Source: Muribaculum sp. (GTDB lineage Bacteria > Bacteroidota > Bacteroidia > Bacteroidales > Muribaculaceae). Taken from it: a stretch of 64,000 nucleotides of DNA. The stretch is from positions 1-64,000 of the forward strand of contig JAMPAV010000005.1 of the NCBI GenBank assembly GCA_023667055.1. The letters run 5' to 3'. The translations under genes and the position numbers were made by a program. Of this stretch, positions 1 to 9,049 are shown piece after piece. The notes under the pieces were generated by a model. It was given only the letters and a program-made list of their open reading frames with translations. It searched no databases and had not been told where the DNA came from. Position 1 is the stretch's first letter, and every line of letters begins with the position of its first letter.

Positions 1-255
1 AAGTCAAACTACTACATTGAGATTCAGCTCAATGTAAAATTGTCATGTACTATGGGTTTAGAGTTTAGAGTTTAACTCAAGTTTTTAACATTCCATCGTC
101 ATTTTTTTGAGTTGGGGCCTAAAAATTATATAATTTTCATACCAAAGCTTAGGATATGTGTGTAATGATGTTGATAAAATTAGAAATTTTTCGTAATTTT
201 GTGAAATTTATAGAAAATTGAAAGGTTTTTTCATATTTACATTAAAAACAACATT
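1..255. other. Intergenic region with inverted repeats and heptamer repeats
   Basis: No gene is visible here. A perfect 8-bp inverted repeat (14-21 with 28-35, 6-nt loop) could be the end of an upstream transcript, but it has no T-run. Positions 55-75 hold three copies of a GTTTAGA-like heptamer, followed by a wider inverted repeat (AACTCAA near 74-80, TTGAGTT at 107-113). Positions 115-255 are AT-rich and should carry the promoter and leader of the next gene, but no TAnnTTTG box with proper spacing stands out. Confidence 0.4.
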
Positions 256-3200
256 ATGATTACATCAACTTTTAAGAATCTCTTGACTCTGACTATGATG
301 GGCGGCATTCTTTGCACATCATCAGTTTCGGCGGAGAAGTTGAGCCAGGCCAACAGTCCTGTCATGCATGGCTTCAACGACACTTCGGGCTACTATGTCT
401 ATACGACACAGCCGTCTGGACTTTATTCATTTCAGGCTTCAGAGAATGGCGATGCAATACGTGTGGCCGGGGATGTAGAGTTTGGGGATCCAAGCATGGC
501 GACATACTCCAACGGCAAGTATTTTCTGTTGTATGAAGAAAGCAACTGGTGGACCGGAACAACGACAGTGACAGTCAAAACCTACGACACCGACACTTGG
601 GAAAAGACCGGGGAGGTGAGTGTGACAGGGATAGTGCCGAGCCGTTCGTTCTGTGTGAACAGCGAAGGAACTAAGGGTTACGCCGAAGCCATGAACGGAA
701 CCGGATATGAGACTTATCTTAACGAGATTGACCTAACCACAGGGGAAAGCAAAATATTATTCGAGATTCCAGGCTACTATTATTACGTAGGGATGACATT
801 TGGCCCCGATAATATGATATATGCTTTGGAGACCACCAATCATATTATCAGGAAAATCAATCTATCCACCGGAGAGATGACAGATCTCGGGTCAGACAGT
901 GTGCCTAATCTTGGAGGCATTGTTTCTTTTTATTACGACAAGCATGACGACTGCTTCTATGCCGTAGGACGCAAAGACTATGGAGATTATAAAATCGCAA
1001 GAATCAATCCCTACAGCGGCGAATGGTCGATTGTGGGTACGGTCCCGGAGAAGATGAATATTCTGGGGGCATACATGCCCGAATATGCCGACGGCGTACC
1101 GGATAATGTGAAAGATGTAGATTTTTCTTACGAAACCCCGGGATCCCAGTCTGCCCATCTTGTATTCACAATGCCTTCCACCACTTATTCCGGTAAGGAA
1201 CTGAAGGAGGAACTGACCGCTGTCATAACCATAGATGGAAACCGCAAGGAATTGACATCCAAGGCGGGAGAAACAGTTAAGTATGACATCCAACTTGAAA
1301 ATGGTAATCACACGATAAGCATAGTGGCATCTAATGCCACAGGTGATTCTCCTGCCAGGCGTTTCCACACTTTCACAGGTCTTGATGCTCCATCAGAAGT
1401 TGAGAACCTGTCGTTTGTAATTGATGACAAGGGCAATGCGCATGTGGAATGGACTGCACCTTCGGGTTCTGTCAACGGTGGGGCAGTGGATGCCGAAAGC
1501 ATAACCTACAAAGTGGTGCGTAATCCCAACAATGTTGTGGTGGCATCTGATCTTAAAGAAACACAATTCGAGGAAGTGCTTAAGAATGCGTTCGGACATT
1601 ACACCTACACCATCACTCCTTACGCTGAAGGAATGGAAGGCATACCTGCCGTCACAGAGACAATCACATGGGGCGAAAACAATGTGCCTCCGTTTGTTGA
1701 GACATTTGATGACTGGCAAGACTTCAACAGATACACCACTTTTAACCCGAATGAAGACAACGGTGGATGGTTTAATGCCTCGGGTTCGGTATATACATAC
1801 GTATCATCCGACCAACAGTCCGATTATTGGCTGTTTACTCCGGGAATAGAATTGACCGGCAGCCAGACATATACCGCGTCTTTTGAAATAAGGGCATCAA
1901 GTTGGGATAACAAGGAATGCGAACTTGAAGTCATGTTGTGCGATGCTCCCACGCTTGAGGCATCAAAGAGTGTACTGGTTCCCAAATTCAGATACAGCGA
2001 CGGCAGCAGCCGCCCATACGTGGCTGAGTATGACGTGCGTGCGGATGGAATCTATTATCTTGCATTCCATTGCACCACCGAGCCGGGTGGCGCACAAATG
2101 TACATCGACAACATATCAGTAGTGCCCAATTCGGAAATGTCCGCTCCGGCAGGAGTTGAGAATCTGACAGTCTCTGCCGGCGAGAAGGGTGCTTTGACCG
2201 CCACTCTTCAGTTCGAAATGCCTTTGAAAAACTATGACGGCACTTCGCTTTCGACCACAAGCAAGGTGGAAATAAGCCGTTTCGGTGAGAATGAGGTGCT
2301 TGCCAGCCTGAATGATGTGGCTGCCGGTGAAAAAGTGACATGGACTGATGAGAACGCCCTTGATGGCTACAGTATCTATGCCGTGACTCCTTACAGCGGC
2401 GAGACCAAGGGACTGACACGTCATGCGTCGGTGACAACCGGATTTGATGTGCCTGCACCCCTGATGTCCTTCACTGCAAAAAAGACAGCGGATGGAAACA
2501 CGATGCTTGAATGGACAGCGCCATCAGAGGTTGGCGTGAACGGTGGATATGTCAATCCAGAAAATGTGAAGTACACAATTAAGAGAGCGGACGACATCGA
2601 TGGATATTACGTACCTGTCATTGCATCCGATATTGAGGGCCTGACATTTACTGATGAAAGTTTCGTCATGCCGGAGGGCGAGGACCAAAGAATCGTGAGA
2701 TATGACATAACTGCCGGCAACGAAAAGGGAACAAGCGGAGCGACATCTGTATATTTCACTCAAGGTGAAGCATATACTGTTCCTTTTACGGAGTCATTTG
2801 CAAACGGTTCTTATCTCAATGACGGTTGGGGACAGATAGCCAATATATCATTGGGAGCCTGGTCGTCTGACAAAGGGGAAACCACAATCATCCAACCTCA
2901 GGATAAGGACAAAGGATTCCTGCGTTTCACCAACAGCGGTGTGGCAGAAGCTTCGGCCACACTTCATTCGCCGAGAATCTCATTGGCCGGCAAGGAAACA
3001 GAACTTTCTCTGATGATGAACCATGGATTCGATGTGGAACCGGAAGATCTCACACTCACTATAAATGTGATTGCGGATGACGGAACACCTGAACCTCTGG
3101 CAGAATTAGCTTATTGTGACGGCACCAACGGTTGGCAACGCCATGCTGTCAGCCTTGCCCAATATGCTGAAGCGGACAATGTCATTATTGAACTCATCGG

Positions 3201-4677
3201 ACGTGCTGCCGACAGCAGCGCCTCTATTTTCCTCGACAACCTCAAGGTAGCTGTCAAATTTGACCAGGACTTGGAACTCACAGGTTTCGACGTGCCTGGC
3301 GTAGTGGAGATCGGCGACGCCAAGGCAAGCATCACCGTCTCCAACATTGGAAAGAAATCTTCTGCCTTCAGTGTGATTCTGTATAAGAATGATGAGGAAG
3401 TGGCAAGAGAGGAAGTGTCGGACCTTGCATCGGGTGAGTCAATGTCGTTGCTGATGGACATGAATGTTCTCCGCACGGAAAGCGCTGCCAATTTGAATTA
3501 TAGGGCTGAAGTGACTGCTGAGGAAGACCAGGACAAAGACAACAACAATAGTCTCACCTTATCTACAATTGTGAAGTATAATCCCTTCCCGGCGGTGGAA
3601 CTTGAATGTGAGAATTCCGGCAATACAGTCTCCCTGAACTGGGACAAGCCGGAGCCGCTGATGACTGGTTCTGTGGCTGATGGTTTTGAAAAATATTCAG
3701 CATACGCCCTTAACAATTTTGGCGACTGGATTACCGTGGATGTTGATGGCAAAAATACTGAGTTTTCCAAATACTGGAGCCAGATAACCAATGCAAAGGC
3801 TCCGATGGCGTGGGAGGTATGGAACATTGAGCAGGTTAGAAACGATAATTTCTTCTCCGGCCTTGCCGATGAAGAGTCGTTCATACCGCATTCAGGTGAT
3901 GCTGCTCTCATCTCGTTCTCAGCAATAGAGACTTCAGGTTGGTTTGGAGAATACTCCACAGCCAACGACAACTGGCTGATCTCACCTGAGGTGATCGGTG
4001 CAACCGAACTTTCATTCTGGATGAAGAGCCATTCTTCATATTATGCGGAAGCCATCGAACTTTATTATACCACTGAGAATATTGATCCTTCAAATCCGGA
4101 TCTGAGCCAGTTTAATCTTCTTGAGTCTTATTCATTAATGGGTTCCGACTGGAGAAAGGTAAGCGAGGTGCTTCCTGTGGATGCAGTGCGTTTTGCCATA
4201 AGACATTGCACTCAGAGCAACGGCCATATCGTGATGCTTGACGACTTCGAATTCACTCCGCTCACTGGTGATTTGACTTCGATCACTCCGGTGGGATATA
4301 ATATCTATCGAAACGATGCTCTTCTTGGTTTCACCGATGAGGAATCTTTCACCGACATATTATCAGAGAAAGGTCTCTATACATATTATGTCAGCACGGT
4401 ATGGAAAGAGGGTGAATCAGCCGCTTCAAATTCAGTCACAGTGGAGTTGCTTCAGTCCGTGTCGGTCGGCTCATTTGACGCTGCCGGCGTTAAGGTGCAA
4501 GTCGGAAGAGGCTATATTGAAATCCAATCTGAGAATAATTCCGAATGCACTGTCAATTCAATTGATGGATCCGTCATATTCAGCGGTAGTGTGTCGGGAA
4601 CAAGGAGAATTGCCTGCAAGCCGGGTGTGCACGTAGTATGCACCAACGGATTGACAAGTAAAATCATAGTAAGGTAA
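256..4677 (+). CDS. Large secreted multidomain protein with FN3-like and choice-of-anchor J-like modules
   Basis: A 1473-residue exported protein. The N-terminus is a signal peptide (hydrophobic residues about 8-24, then SVSA/EK). Residues about 35-290 look like a repeat-rich propeller-type domain (aromatic/Gly repeats, NLSTGEM-type turns). After that come alternating fibronectin-III-like segments and jelly-roll segments of the choice-of-anchor J type (YWLFTPGIEL, NWLISPEV), plus a CARDB-like stretch near residues 1010-1110. The last about 65 residues (NSIDGSVIFSG, ending KIIVR) resemble the C-terminal sorting tail of Bacteroidetes secreted proteins. It lies 7 bp before the next gene, which has the same tail style, so the two are probably co-transcribed. 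A surface adhesin or glycan-binding role is inferred; no catalytic motif was seen. Confidence 0.75.
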   Translation: MITSTFKNLLTLTMMGGILCTSSVSAEKLSQANSPVMHGFNDTSGYYVYTTQPSGLYSFQASENGDAIRVAGDVEFGDPSMATYSNGKYFLLYEESNWWTGTTTVTVKTYDTDTWEKTGEVSVTGIVPSRSFCVNSEGTKGYAEAMNGTGYETYLNEIDLTTGESKILFEIPGYYYYVGMTFGPDNMIYALETTNHIIRKINLSTGEMTDLGSDSVPNLGGIVSFYYDKHDDCFYAVGRKDYGDYKIARINPYSGEWSIVGTVPEKMNILGAYMPEYADGVPDNVKDVDFSYETPGSQSAHLVFTMPSTTYSGKELKEELTAVITIDGNRKELTSKAGETVKYDIQLENGNHTISIVASNATGDSPARRFHTFTGLDAPSEVENLSFVIDDKGNAHVEWTAPSGSVNGGAVDAESITYKVVRNPNNVVVASDLKETQFEEVLKNAFGHYTYTITPYAEGMEGIPAVTETITWGENNVPPFVETFDDWQDFNRYTTFNPNEDNGGWFNASGSVYTYVSSDQQSDYWLFTPGIELTGSQTYTASFEIRASSWDNKECELEVMLCDAPTLEASKSVLVPKFRYSDGSSRPYVAEYDVRADGIYYLAFHCTTEPGGAQMYIDNISVVPNSEMSAPAGVENLTVSAGEKGALTATLQFEMPLKNYDGTSLSTTSKVEISRFGENEVLASLNDVAAGEKVTWTDENALDGYSIYAVTPYSGETKGLTRHASVTTGFDVPAPLMSFTAKKTADGNTMLEWTAPSEVGVNGGYVNPENVKYTIKRADDIDGYYVPVIASDIEGLTFTDESFVMPEGEDQRIVRYDITAGNEKGTSGATSVYFTQGEAYTVPFTESFANGSYLNDGWGQIANISLGAWSSDKGETTIIQPQDKDKGFLRFTNSGVAEASATLHSPRISLAGKETELSLMMNHGFDVEPEDLTLTINVIADDGTPEPLAELAYCDGTNGWQRHAVSLAQYAEADNVIIELIGRAADSSASIFLDNLKVAVKFDQDLELTGFDVPGVVEIGDAKASITVSNIGKKSSAFSVILYKNDEEVAREEVSDLASGESMSLLMDMNVLRTESAANLNYRAEVTAEEDQDKDNNNSLTLSTIVKYNPFPAVELECENSGNTVSLNWDKPEPLMTGSVADGFEKYSAYALNNFGDWITVDVDGKNTEFSKYWSQITNAKAPMAWEVWNIEQVRNDNFFSGLADEESFIPHSGDAALISFSAIETSGWFGEYSTANDNWLISPEVIGATELSFWMKSHSSYYAEAIELYYTTENIDPSNPDLSQFNLLESYSLMGSDWRKVSEVLPVDAVRFAIRHCTQSNGHIVMLDDFEFTPLTGDLTSITPVGYNIYRNDALLGFTDEESFTDILSEKGLYTYYVSTVWKEGESAASNSVTVELLQSVSVGSFDAAGVKVQVGRGYIEIQSENNSECTVNSIDGSVIFSGSVSGTRRIACKPGVHVVCTNGLTSKIIVR

Positions 4678-4684
4678 TGCGGAA

Positions 4685-6433
4685 ATGAACAGATTCATGA
4701 TATTGTGCATGCTGATTGTGTCCGCGTTGGGCGTATGGGGAAACCCATACGTCCTACTCGGATATACAGGCGAAAGCACAGATGGTTTTGGCGATGCCGG
4801 AGCGACGGTCACTCCATGGGTGACTTTTCCCGTTGAGAAAACCTCGTTCTATTCCGGGGCTAAAATCACATCGGTGGCCATCGACATAAATTCCAAGGCG
4901 AGCAATGTGTATATCTACATCCGGCACGACCGCATGGACACGGAGAATCTTTATCGCCAGAAGATTGGCACGCTTGCGTCCGGACACCATGAGATTAAAC
5001 TTGACACTCCTTTTGAGATTTCAGGCGACCAACCTGTCGCAATCGGCTACAAGGCAACATTCACCGGAGCTAAGGGAGCGGCATTCGGTCAGCCGATTAA
5101 TGAGAATGCATGCCACGTCTTCTATAACACCAAAAACACATGGACTGACATCAGAGGGGCATTTTGCATTACCGCATTCGTGGAAGGAGAAACATTGCCT
5201 GCAAATGAACTTGCGGCTGTTTCGCTGACTGACGGCAAGAAAAAACTCAGAGAAAGCTCCACCCCTATTGTGCTTACTGTGGAAAATCTCGGTTGTGAGC
5301 CGGTGACATCGTTTAGTGTCAGATATAGTGTTGATGCCTCGGAAGACGTGCCGCTCGTTTTTGATAAAGACATCAACATCCAGCCCGGAGAATTCGGTGA
5401 AGTTGTGATTGATGTACCTGAGCATGGGGTGGGCTATCACACTGTGAACGTGACCATCGACATGGTGAATGGCGTGGAGGATGCTTTCAATTCGAACAAC
5501 TCCATCAGTGCCACGGTGACGGAGCCTGATCCGTCGTTATTACGCAGGGTAGTGGTGGAGGAAGGCACCGGCGACTGGTGCGGCTGGTGTCCGCGTGGCA
5601 TTGTCGGCCTGGAACTCATGAAGGAGAAATACCCCGATGAGTTTATCGGCATCGCAGTGCATAGCGGCGACAATCTGGCTGTCAGCTCATACGCAAAGGC
5701 TCTTGAGCCTATGACTTCCTTCCCTAACAGCACTGTCAACCGCCATTATCTCGGCGATCCATACGATGACATTGAGAGATTGCTGCTGCAGGCTCTTGAT
5801 GAAGACAGTCAGGTGGGTTACAATATTACTTGTACGCTTGAAGACAATATGCTGAAGGTGCACAACTCAGTGCGCGTTGCATCAGAAATAAATGCATCCA
5901 ATCTTTGTTTTGCATACGCTCTTGTTGAAGACGGACTCCGAGGCAACCAGAAAAATTCATATTCAGGAAGCACCACTCAAATGGGAGGTTGGGAAAATCA
6001 ACCGTCCATTGTGGTCAACTACGAATACAAGGATGTGGCCCGCGGCATTTATCCTTCATACGATGGTGAGCAAATGCTCGAAGGGATTCTTTATCCGAAT
6101 GAGACGTATGAATTTGAATACACCATGAATCTCCCGGAGATTATAAGTCAGATAGAGAATGTCAGAATGGTGGGTCATGTGATAGATCATTCAAATGGAT
6201 TCATATTGAATGCACATGAGGTAGAGATTGACAATCTAACCTATGTGGATACTCTCATCGGGGATAATGGTGAGATTATGGAGTCTCAGATATTTTCGCC
6301 TGAGGGTAGATTGCTGTTGGAATGCAAGGGGCTTCCATCTGCTTCAGATGTTGCCGGTTTGCCTTGTGGCGTGGTGATAATCAGAAGCCGGACAGCATCG
6401 GGATTCAAATCAAGGAAGGTTGTCTGCAGATGA
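4685..6433 (+). CDS. Omp28-related secreted protein with thioredoxin-like CxxC motif
   Basis: A 582-residue exported protein. The signal peptide covers about the first 19 residues. The N-terminal half looks like beta-sandwich domains, including a CARDB-like part (residues about 180-275). Residues about 290-480 match the Omp28/thioredoxin-fold family: EEGTGDWCGWCPRG carries a WCGWCP redox-type motif, followed by a conserved helix and PNSTVNR, which fits the cis-Pro region. The C-terminus (IFSPEGRLLL, then GVVIIRSR) is a sorting-like tail. It follows the adhesin-like gene by 7 bp. A redox or structural role outside the outer membrane is inferred from the family; the substrate is unknown. Confidence 0.8.
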   Translation: MNRFMILCMLIVSALGVWGNPYVLLGYTGESTDGFGDAGATVTPWVTFPVEKTSFYSGAKITSVAIDINSKASNVYIYIRHDRMDTENLYRQKIGTLASGHHEIKLDTPFEISGDQPVAIGYKATFTGAKGAAFGQPINENACHVFYNTKNTWTDIRGAFCITAFVEGETLPANELAAVSLTDGKKKLRESSTPIVLTVENLGCEPVTSFSVRYSVDASEDVPLVFDKDINIQPGEFGEVVIDVPEHGVGYHTVNVTIDMVNGVEDAFNSNNSISATVTEPDPSLLRRVVVEEGTGDWCGWCPRGIVGLELMKEKYPDEFIGIAVHSGDNLAVSSYAKALEPMTSFPNSTVNRHYLGDPYDDIERLLLQALDEDSQVGYNITCTLEDNMLKVHNSVRVASEINASNLCFAYALVEDGLRGNQKNSYSGSTTQMGGWENQPSIVVNYEYKDVARGIYPSYDGEQMLEGILYPNETYEFEYTMNLPEIISQIENVRMVGHVIDHSNGFILNAHEVEIDNLTYVDTLIGDNGEIMESQIFSPEGRLLLECKGLPSASDVAGLPCGVVIIRSRTASGFKSRKVVCR

Positions 6434-6460
6434 CGCCGGACCAGACCTGTGTAATCAAAC

Positions 6461-6493
6461 CGACCCCAGGGGCAAGAGCCCTCGGGGTCGTTT
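6461..6493 (+). terminator. Stem-loop after the secreted protein pair
   Basis: A GC-rich 13-bp stem with one A.C mismatch and one G.U pair, closed by a 4-nt loop (6461-6473 with 6478-6490), followed by only three T. It lies 27 bp after the stop codon and before a convergent gene, so it may end both transcripts. Confidence 0.55.
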
Positions 6494-6535
6494 ATGTCAG
6501 CTGTTCATGTCCGGCGGAGATGCCGGAGGATGTTT

Positions 6536-6766
6536 CTATTTTCCGAAGATGCTGCCGATCTTGCCCTTGATTTCCTCAAAGACACTCTCCTTCACTCCAT
6601 CTCCGTCAAGGTCGCCCAGAAGACCGTCGCCCTTCACTTTCTCGATGATTTCCGTAATGGAAAACTTCCCGTCGCCCATTCCCTTGATGCTCTCTGTCAC
6701 TTTAGAGACATCGAAATTGTTCCCGAACTTGGACTGAAGTTGCGAGATAATGTTCTGAATATCCAT
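6536..6766 (-). CDS. Small acidic protein of unknown function
   Basis: A 76-residue protein without signal peptide or membrane segment. It is Lys/Gly/Asp rich and contains DLDGDGVKES, which looks like a single calcium-binding loop of EF-hand type, between two short amphipathic helices. The start ATG at 6766 is the first in frame. I do not recognise the family from the sequence beyond this. The gene stands alone, convergent to the secreted pair and 69 bp downstream of the PLP-enzyme gene on the same strand. Confidence 0.6.
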   Translation of the reverse strand: MDIQNIISQLQSKFGNNFDVSKVTESIKGMGDGKFSITEIIEKVKGDGLLGDLDGDGVKESVFEEIKGKIGSIFGK

Positions 6767-6835
6767 AGTTTTAATGATTAAGGAATTGATAAAAAATTTT
6801 GGTTGTCATTATAACGTATGGATATTTTGAATGGT

Positions 6836-7990
6836 TCATTTCAAGTATGACAGAAAACGCTCCAGACCATCCCTGAGCAATGAGCGCGGACATGCGAGAT
6901 TCCAGCGTAGATAACCCTCGCCCTCCGGGCCATACATAGTCCCGGCATTCAGTCGGAGGCGCACCTCATCCTCAATCTCCTGCTCCATCAGTTCTGACGT
7001 GAGTCCGGTCTTGCGGCAGTCCATCCATACAAGATAAGTGCCCTCAAGTTTTGCAATCGGGAAATCCGGCAGATTCCGGGCGCAGAAATCCTTCATATAC
7101 TCGTAGTTGCCCCGGATATAGTCCACGAATTGGTCAAGCCATTCCCCTCCTCGTCTATAGGCCTCTATTGTGGCTATCACTCCGAATGGATTCACATCGC
7201 AAACTTCATTGACATTGATGGCCTTGTCGATTCTGCTGCGGATATCATCGTTCGGGGCCACAATGTTGGCAATCTGTAGCCCGGCTATGTTGAAAGCCTT
7301 GCTTGGAGATACACACACCACGCAGTCAGCCCGTAGTTCCTTTGAGATGTTGGCGTATGGAATGTATTCATACCCCTCAAACACAAATTCGCAGTGAATC
7401 TCATCAGAAATCACCATGACATTATGCCGCTTGCAAATCTCCCCGAGGCGAGTCAGTTCCTCGCGGGTCCACACACGTCCTGTGGGGTTATGGGGGTTGC
7501 ATAGGATCAGCAACTTTGCTTTTTCATCCGATGCCTTCGCCTCAAGGTCGTCAAAGTCCATCACGTAAGTGTCACCTTTCTTCTGGAGCGGATTCGGGAG
7601 TATCCCGCAACCATTGTTGCGGATCGACGAAAAGAAGCAATTATAGACCGGAGTCTGGATTATCACCTTGTCGCCCTTTTCAGTAAGGGCCTTTATGATT
7701 GCCGATAGCGCCGGCACCACACCGGAGGTGTATATTATCTTCTCCTTGTCGATATGCCAACCGTGGCGACTTGCGAACCACTCTGTCACCGCAGAATAAT
7801 ACTCATCCGGCACGAGCGTGTATCCGAAGCATCCGTTGTCGATTCTTCGGTGAAGAGCCTCGATGATGCATGGAGCGGTCCGGAAGTCCATGTCTGCCAC
7901 CCACATTGGCAGAACGCCGTCAGCCACTGAGTCCCACTTATAGGATAACGTGCCCCGGCGATTGACTATAGTATCGAAATCGTATTTCAT
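6836..7990 (-). CDS. MalY/PatB-type PLP-dependent aminotransferase / cystathionine beta-lyase
   Basis: A 384-residue fold-type I PLP enzyme of the MalY/PatB subgroup. It starts with the subgroup signature (FDTIVNRRGT, KWD, LPMWVADMDF). CNPHNPTGRVW is the conserved turn before the PLP-binding Asp segment (VISDEIH), and SPSKAFNIAGLQ contains the Schiff-base lysine. RWNLACPRSLL near the C-terminus holds the carboxylate-binding arginine. Length and motifs are complete. Members cleave C-S bonds of cystathionine or cysteine, or act as aminotransferases; which one applies here cannot be read from sequence. It lies downstream of the DUF3737 gene on the same strand, separated by a compound hairpin. 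Confidence 0.9.
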   Translation of the reverse strand: MKYDFDTIVNRRGTLSYKWDSVADGVLPMWVADMDFRTAPCIIEALHRRIDNGCFGYTLVPDEYYSAVTEWFASRHGWHIDKEKIIYTSGVVPALSAIIKALTEKGDKVIIQTPVYNCFFSSIRNNGCGILPNPLQKKGDTYVMDFDDLEAKASDEKAKLLILCNPHNPTGRVWTREELTRLGEICKRHNVMVISDEIHCEFVFEGYEYIPYANISKELRADCVVCVSPSKAFNIAGLQIANIVAPNDDIRSRIDKAINVNEVCDVNPFGVIATIEAYRRGGEWLDQFVDYIRGNYEYMKDFCARNLPDFPIAKLEGTYLVWMDCRKTGLTSELMEQEIEDEVRLRLNAGTMYGPEGEGYLRWNLACPRSLLRDGLERFLSYLK

Positions 7991-8010
7991 AGTAAATTTA
8001 TATCAGCTTT

Positions 8011-8076
8011 GCATGGAAAGGTCGGCTTTAGCCGACCTATAGTATTGGATGGCGGCTAAAGCCGCCCTTTCCATGC
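8011..8076. repeat. Compound inverted repeat made of two small hairpins
   Basis: The left arm (8011-8037) and right arm (8051-8076) are almost perfectly complementary. Each arm also folds alone: GGTCGGC/GCCGACC on the left and GGCGGC/GCCGCC on the right. The bases that differ between arms differ in pairs, so each small stem stays intact. The element touches the DUF3737 stop codon and precedes the MalY-type gene. It looks like a REP/BIME-type element or a transcript-processing or termination hairpin. Confidence 0.6.
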
Positions 8077-8930
8077 TAAGACTTCTTGGATTTGTCGGTG
8101 ATTATGCAGTTTGCGGGCTGCTTGATATTCTCGTCGATTGTGACGCTGCCGATCTCATCTGCAACGATATGACCCGAAGTGGGGTTCTTGATATTGGTGA
8201 TCGCGCCCTTTATTACGGCATTGAGGGTGGAGTATTCAAACGCACGGTCGCAGTCCGGTCCGAATGTGCAGTTTTCAAGCACAAGTTCGTGGGCATAGCA
8301 TAGAGGTTGCTCACCCGTGATGTGGCAGTTGACGAGACGCAGATTCTTCGAATGCCAACCGAGATATTCACCGTTCAGTTCGGAGTCGTAGATGGTGACG
8401 TTCTCCACTTCCCAGAAAGCATCCTTTGTGGTGATCTTGGCATTGCGAATCACCGCATTCTTCACGTATTGGAACACGTATTTACTGTCAGACTCCAGTC
8501 CATCGACCTCAATGTTTTCAGAAAACATGAATGGGTAAGTGCCTTCGTGGAGTTTGAGGTCTTTGATGCGGATATTCTTGCAACGCCAGAAAATCTCATC
8601 GGCATCATTGATTTTCACGTTGTCGATGTCGATGTTCTCCATCTCGCGAAACATCTTCGGGGCATCAATCACGGTGTCTTTCATCTGCAGGTTGTCGCTG
8701 TACCATAGCGCGGACCGGCCTCCCACATCGAAATAACATCTTTCAATCTTAAAATTGTGCACATGCCAGAAGGGATAGTTGCCCTCGAAGCGGCAGTCGA
8801 TGGCCTCGATATTGCTGCATTCCTTTATGGCAGATTCACCTTTGCGGATTGTCACATTCTCGAGTCTTAAATTATGAGACTCGAAGAGAGGGCGCTCGCC
8901 CCCGAATTCTTTGTCTTTAATTATTTCCAT
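8076..8930 (-). CDS. DUF3737 family right-handed beta-helix protein
   Basis: A 284-residue cytosolic protein (no signal peptide). It is built of repeated strands of about 20 residues (patterns like NLRLENVTI, NFKIERCYF, NLQMKDTVI, NIRIKDLKL), the coil pattern of a right-handed parallel beta-helix. The N-terminal KEFGGERPLFES is typical of the DUF3737 family, whose function is not established. The ATG at 8930 is the only sensible start because the signature begins within ten residues. It precedes the PLP enzyme gene by 85 bp. Confidence 0.85.
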   Translation of the reverse strand: MEIIKDKEFGGERPLFESHNLRLENVTIRKGESAIKECSNIEAIDCRFEGNYPFWHVHNFKIERCYFDVGGRSALWYSDNLQMKDTVIDAPKMFREMENIDIDNVKINDADEIFWRCKNIRIKDLKLHEGTYPFMFSENIEVDGLESDSKYVFQYVKNAVIRNAKITTKDAFWEVENVTIYDSELNGEYLGWHSKNLRLVNCHITGEQPLCYAHELVLENCTFGPDCDRAFEYSTLNAVIKGAITNIKNPTSGHIVADEIGSVTIDENIKQPANCIITDKSKKS

Positions 8931-8950
8931 CGTATTTTTCTATCATGGTT

Positions 8951-8995
8951 ATCAGGGTAATCAAAGATATTAGAGTAATCAGATATATCAGGGCA
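8951..8995. repeat. Nonamer tandem repeat, ATCAGAGTA type
   Basis: Five diverged 9-nt units in a row (ATCAGGGTA, ATCAAAGAT, ATTAGAGTA, ATCAGATAT, ATCAGGGCA) between the DUF3737 gene start and the end of the first pectate-lyase-like gene. The same unit family flanks the phoH gene at 40675-40719 and 41687-41722. Confidence 0.7.
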
Positions 8996-9049
8996 TGTGT
9001 GAAGGGAGCGAGCCGAGGCACACCCCCTTCTTATATGCCTCTTGTGGCG

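Noticed and set aside
6494-6781. Plus-strand frames opposite the 76-residue protein
   Set aside because: Composition is shadow-like, and the minus-strand frame has a coherent acidic protein with a DxDGD loop.
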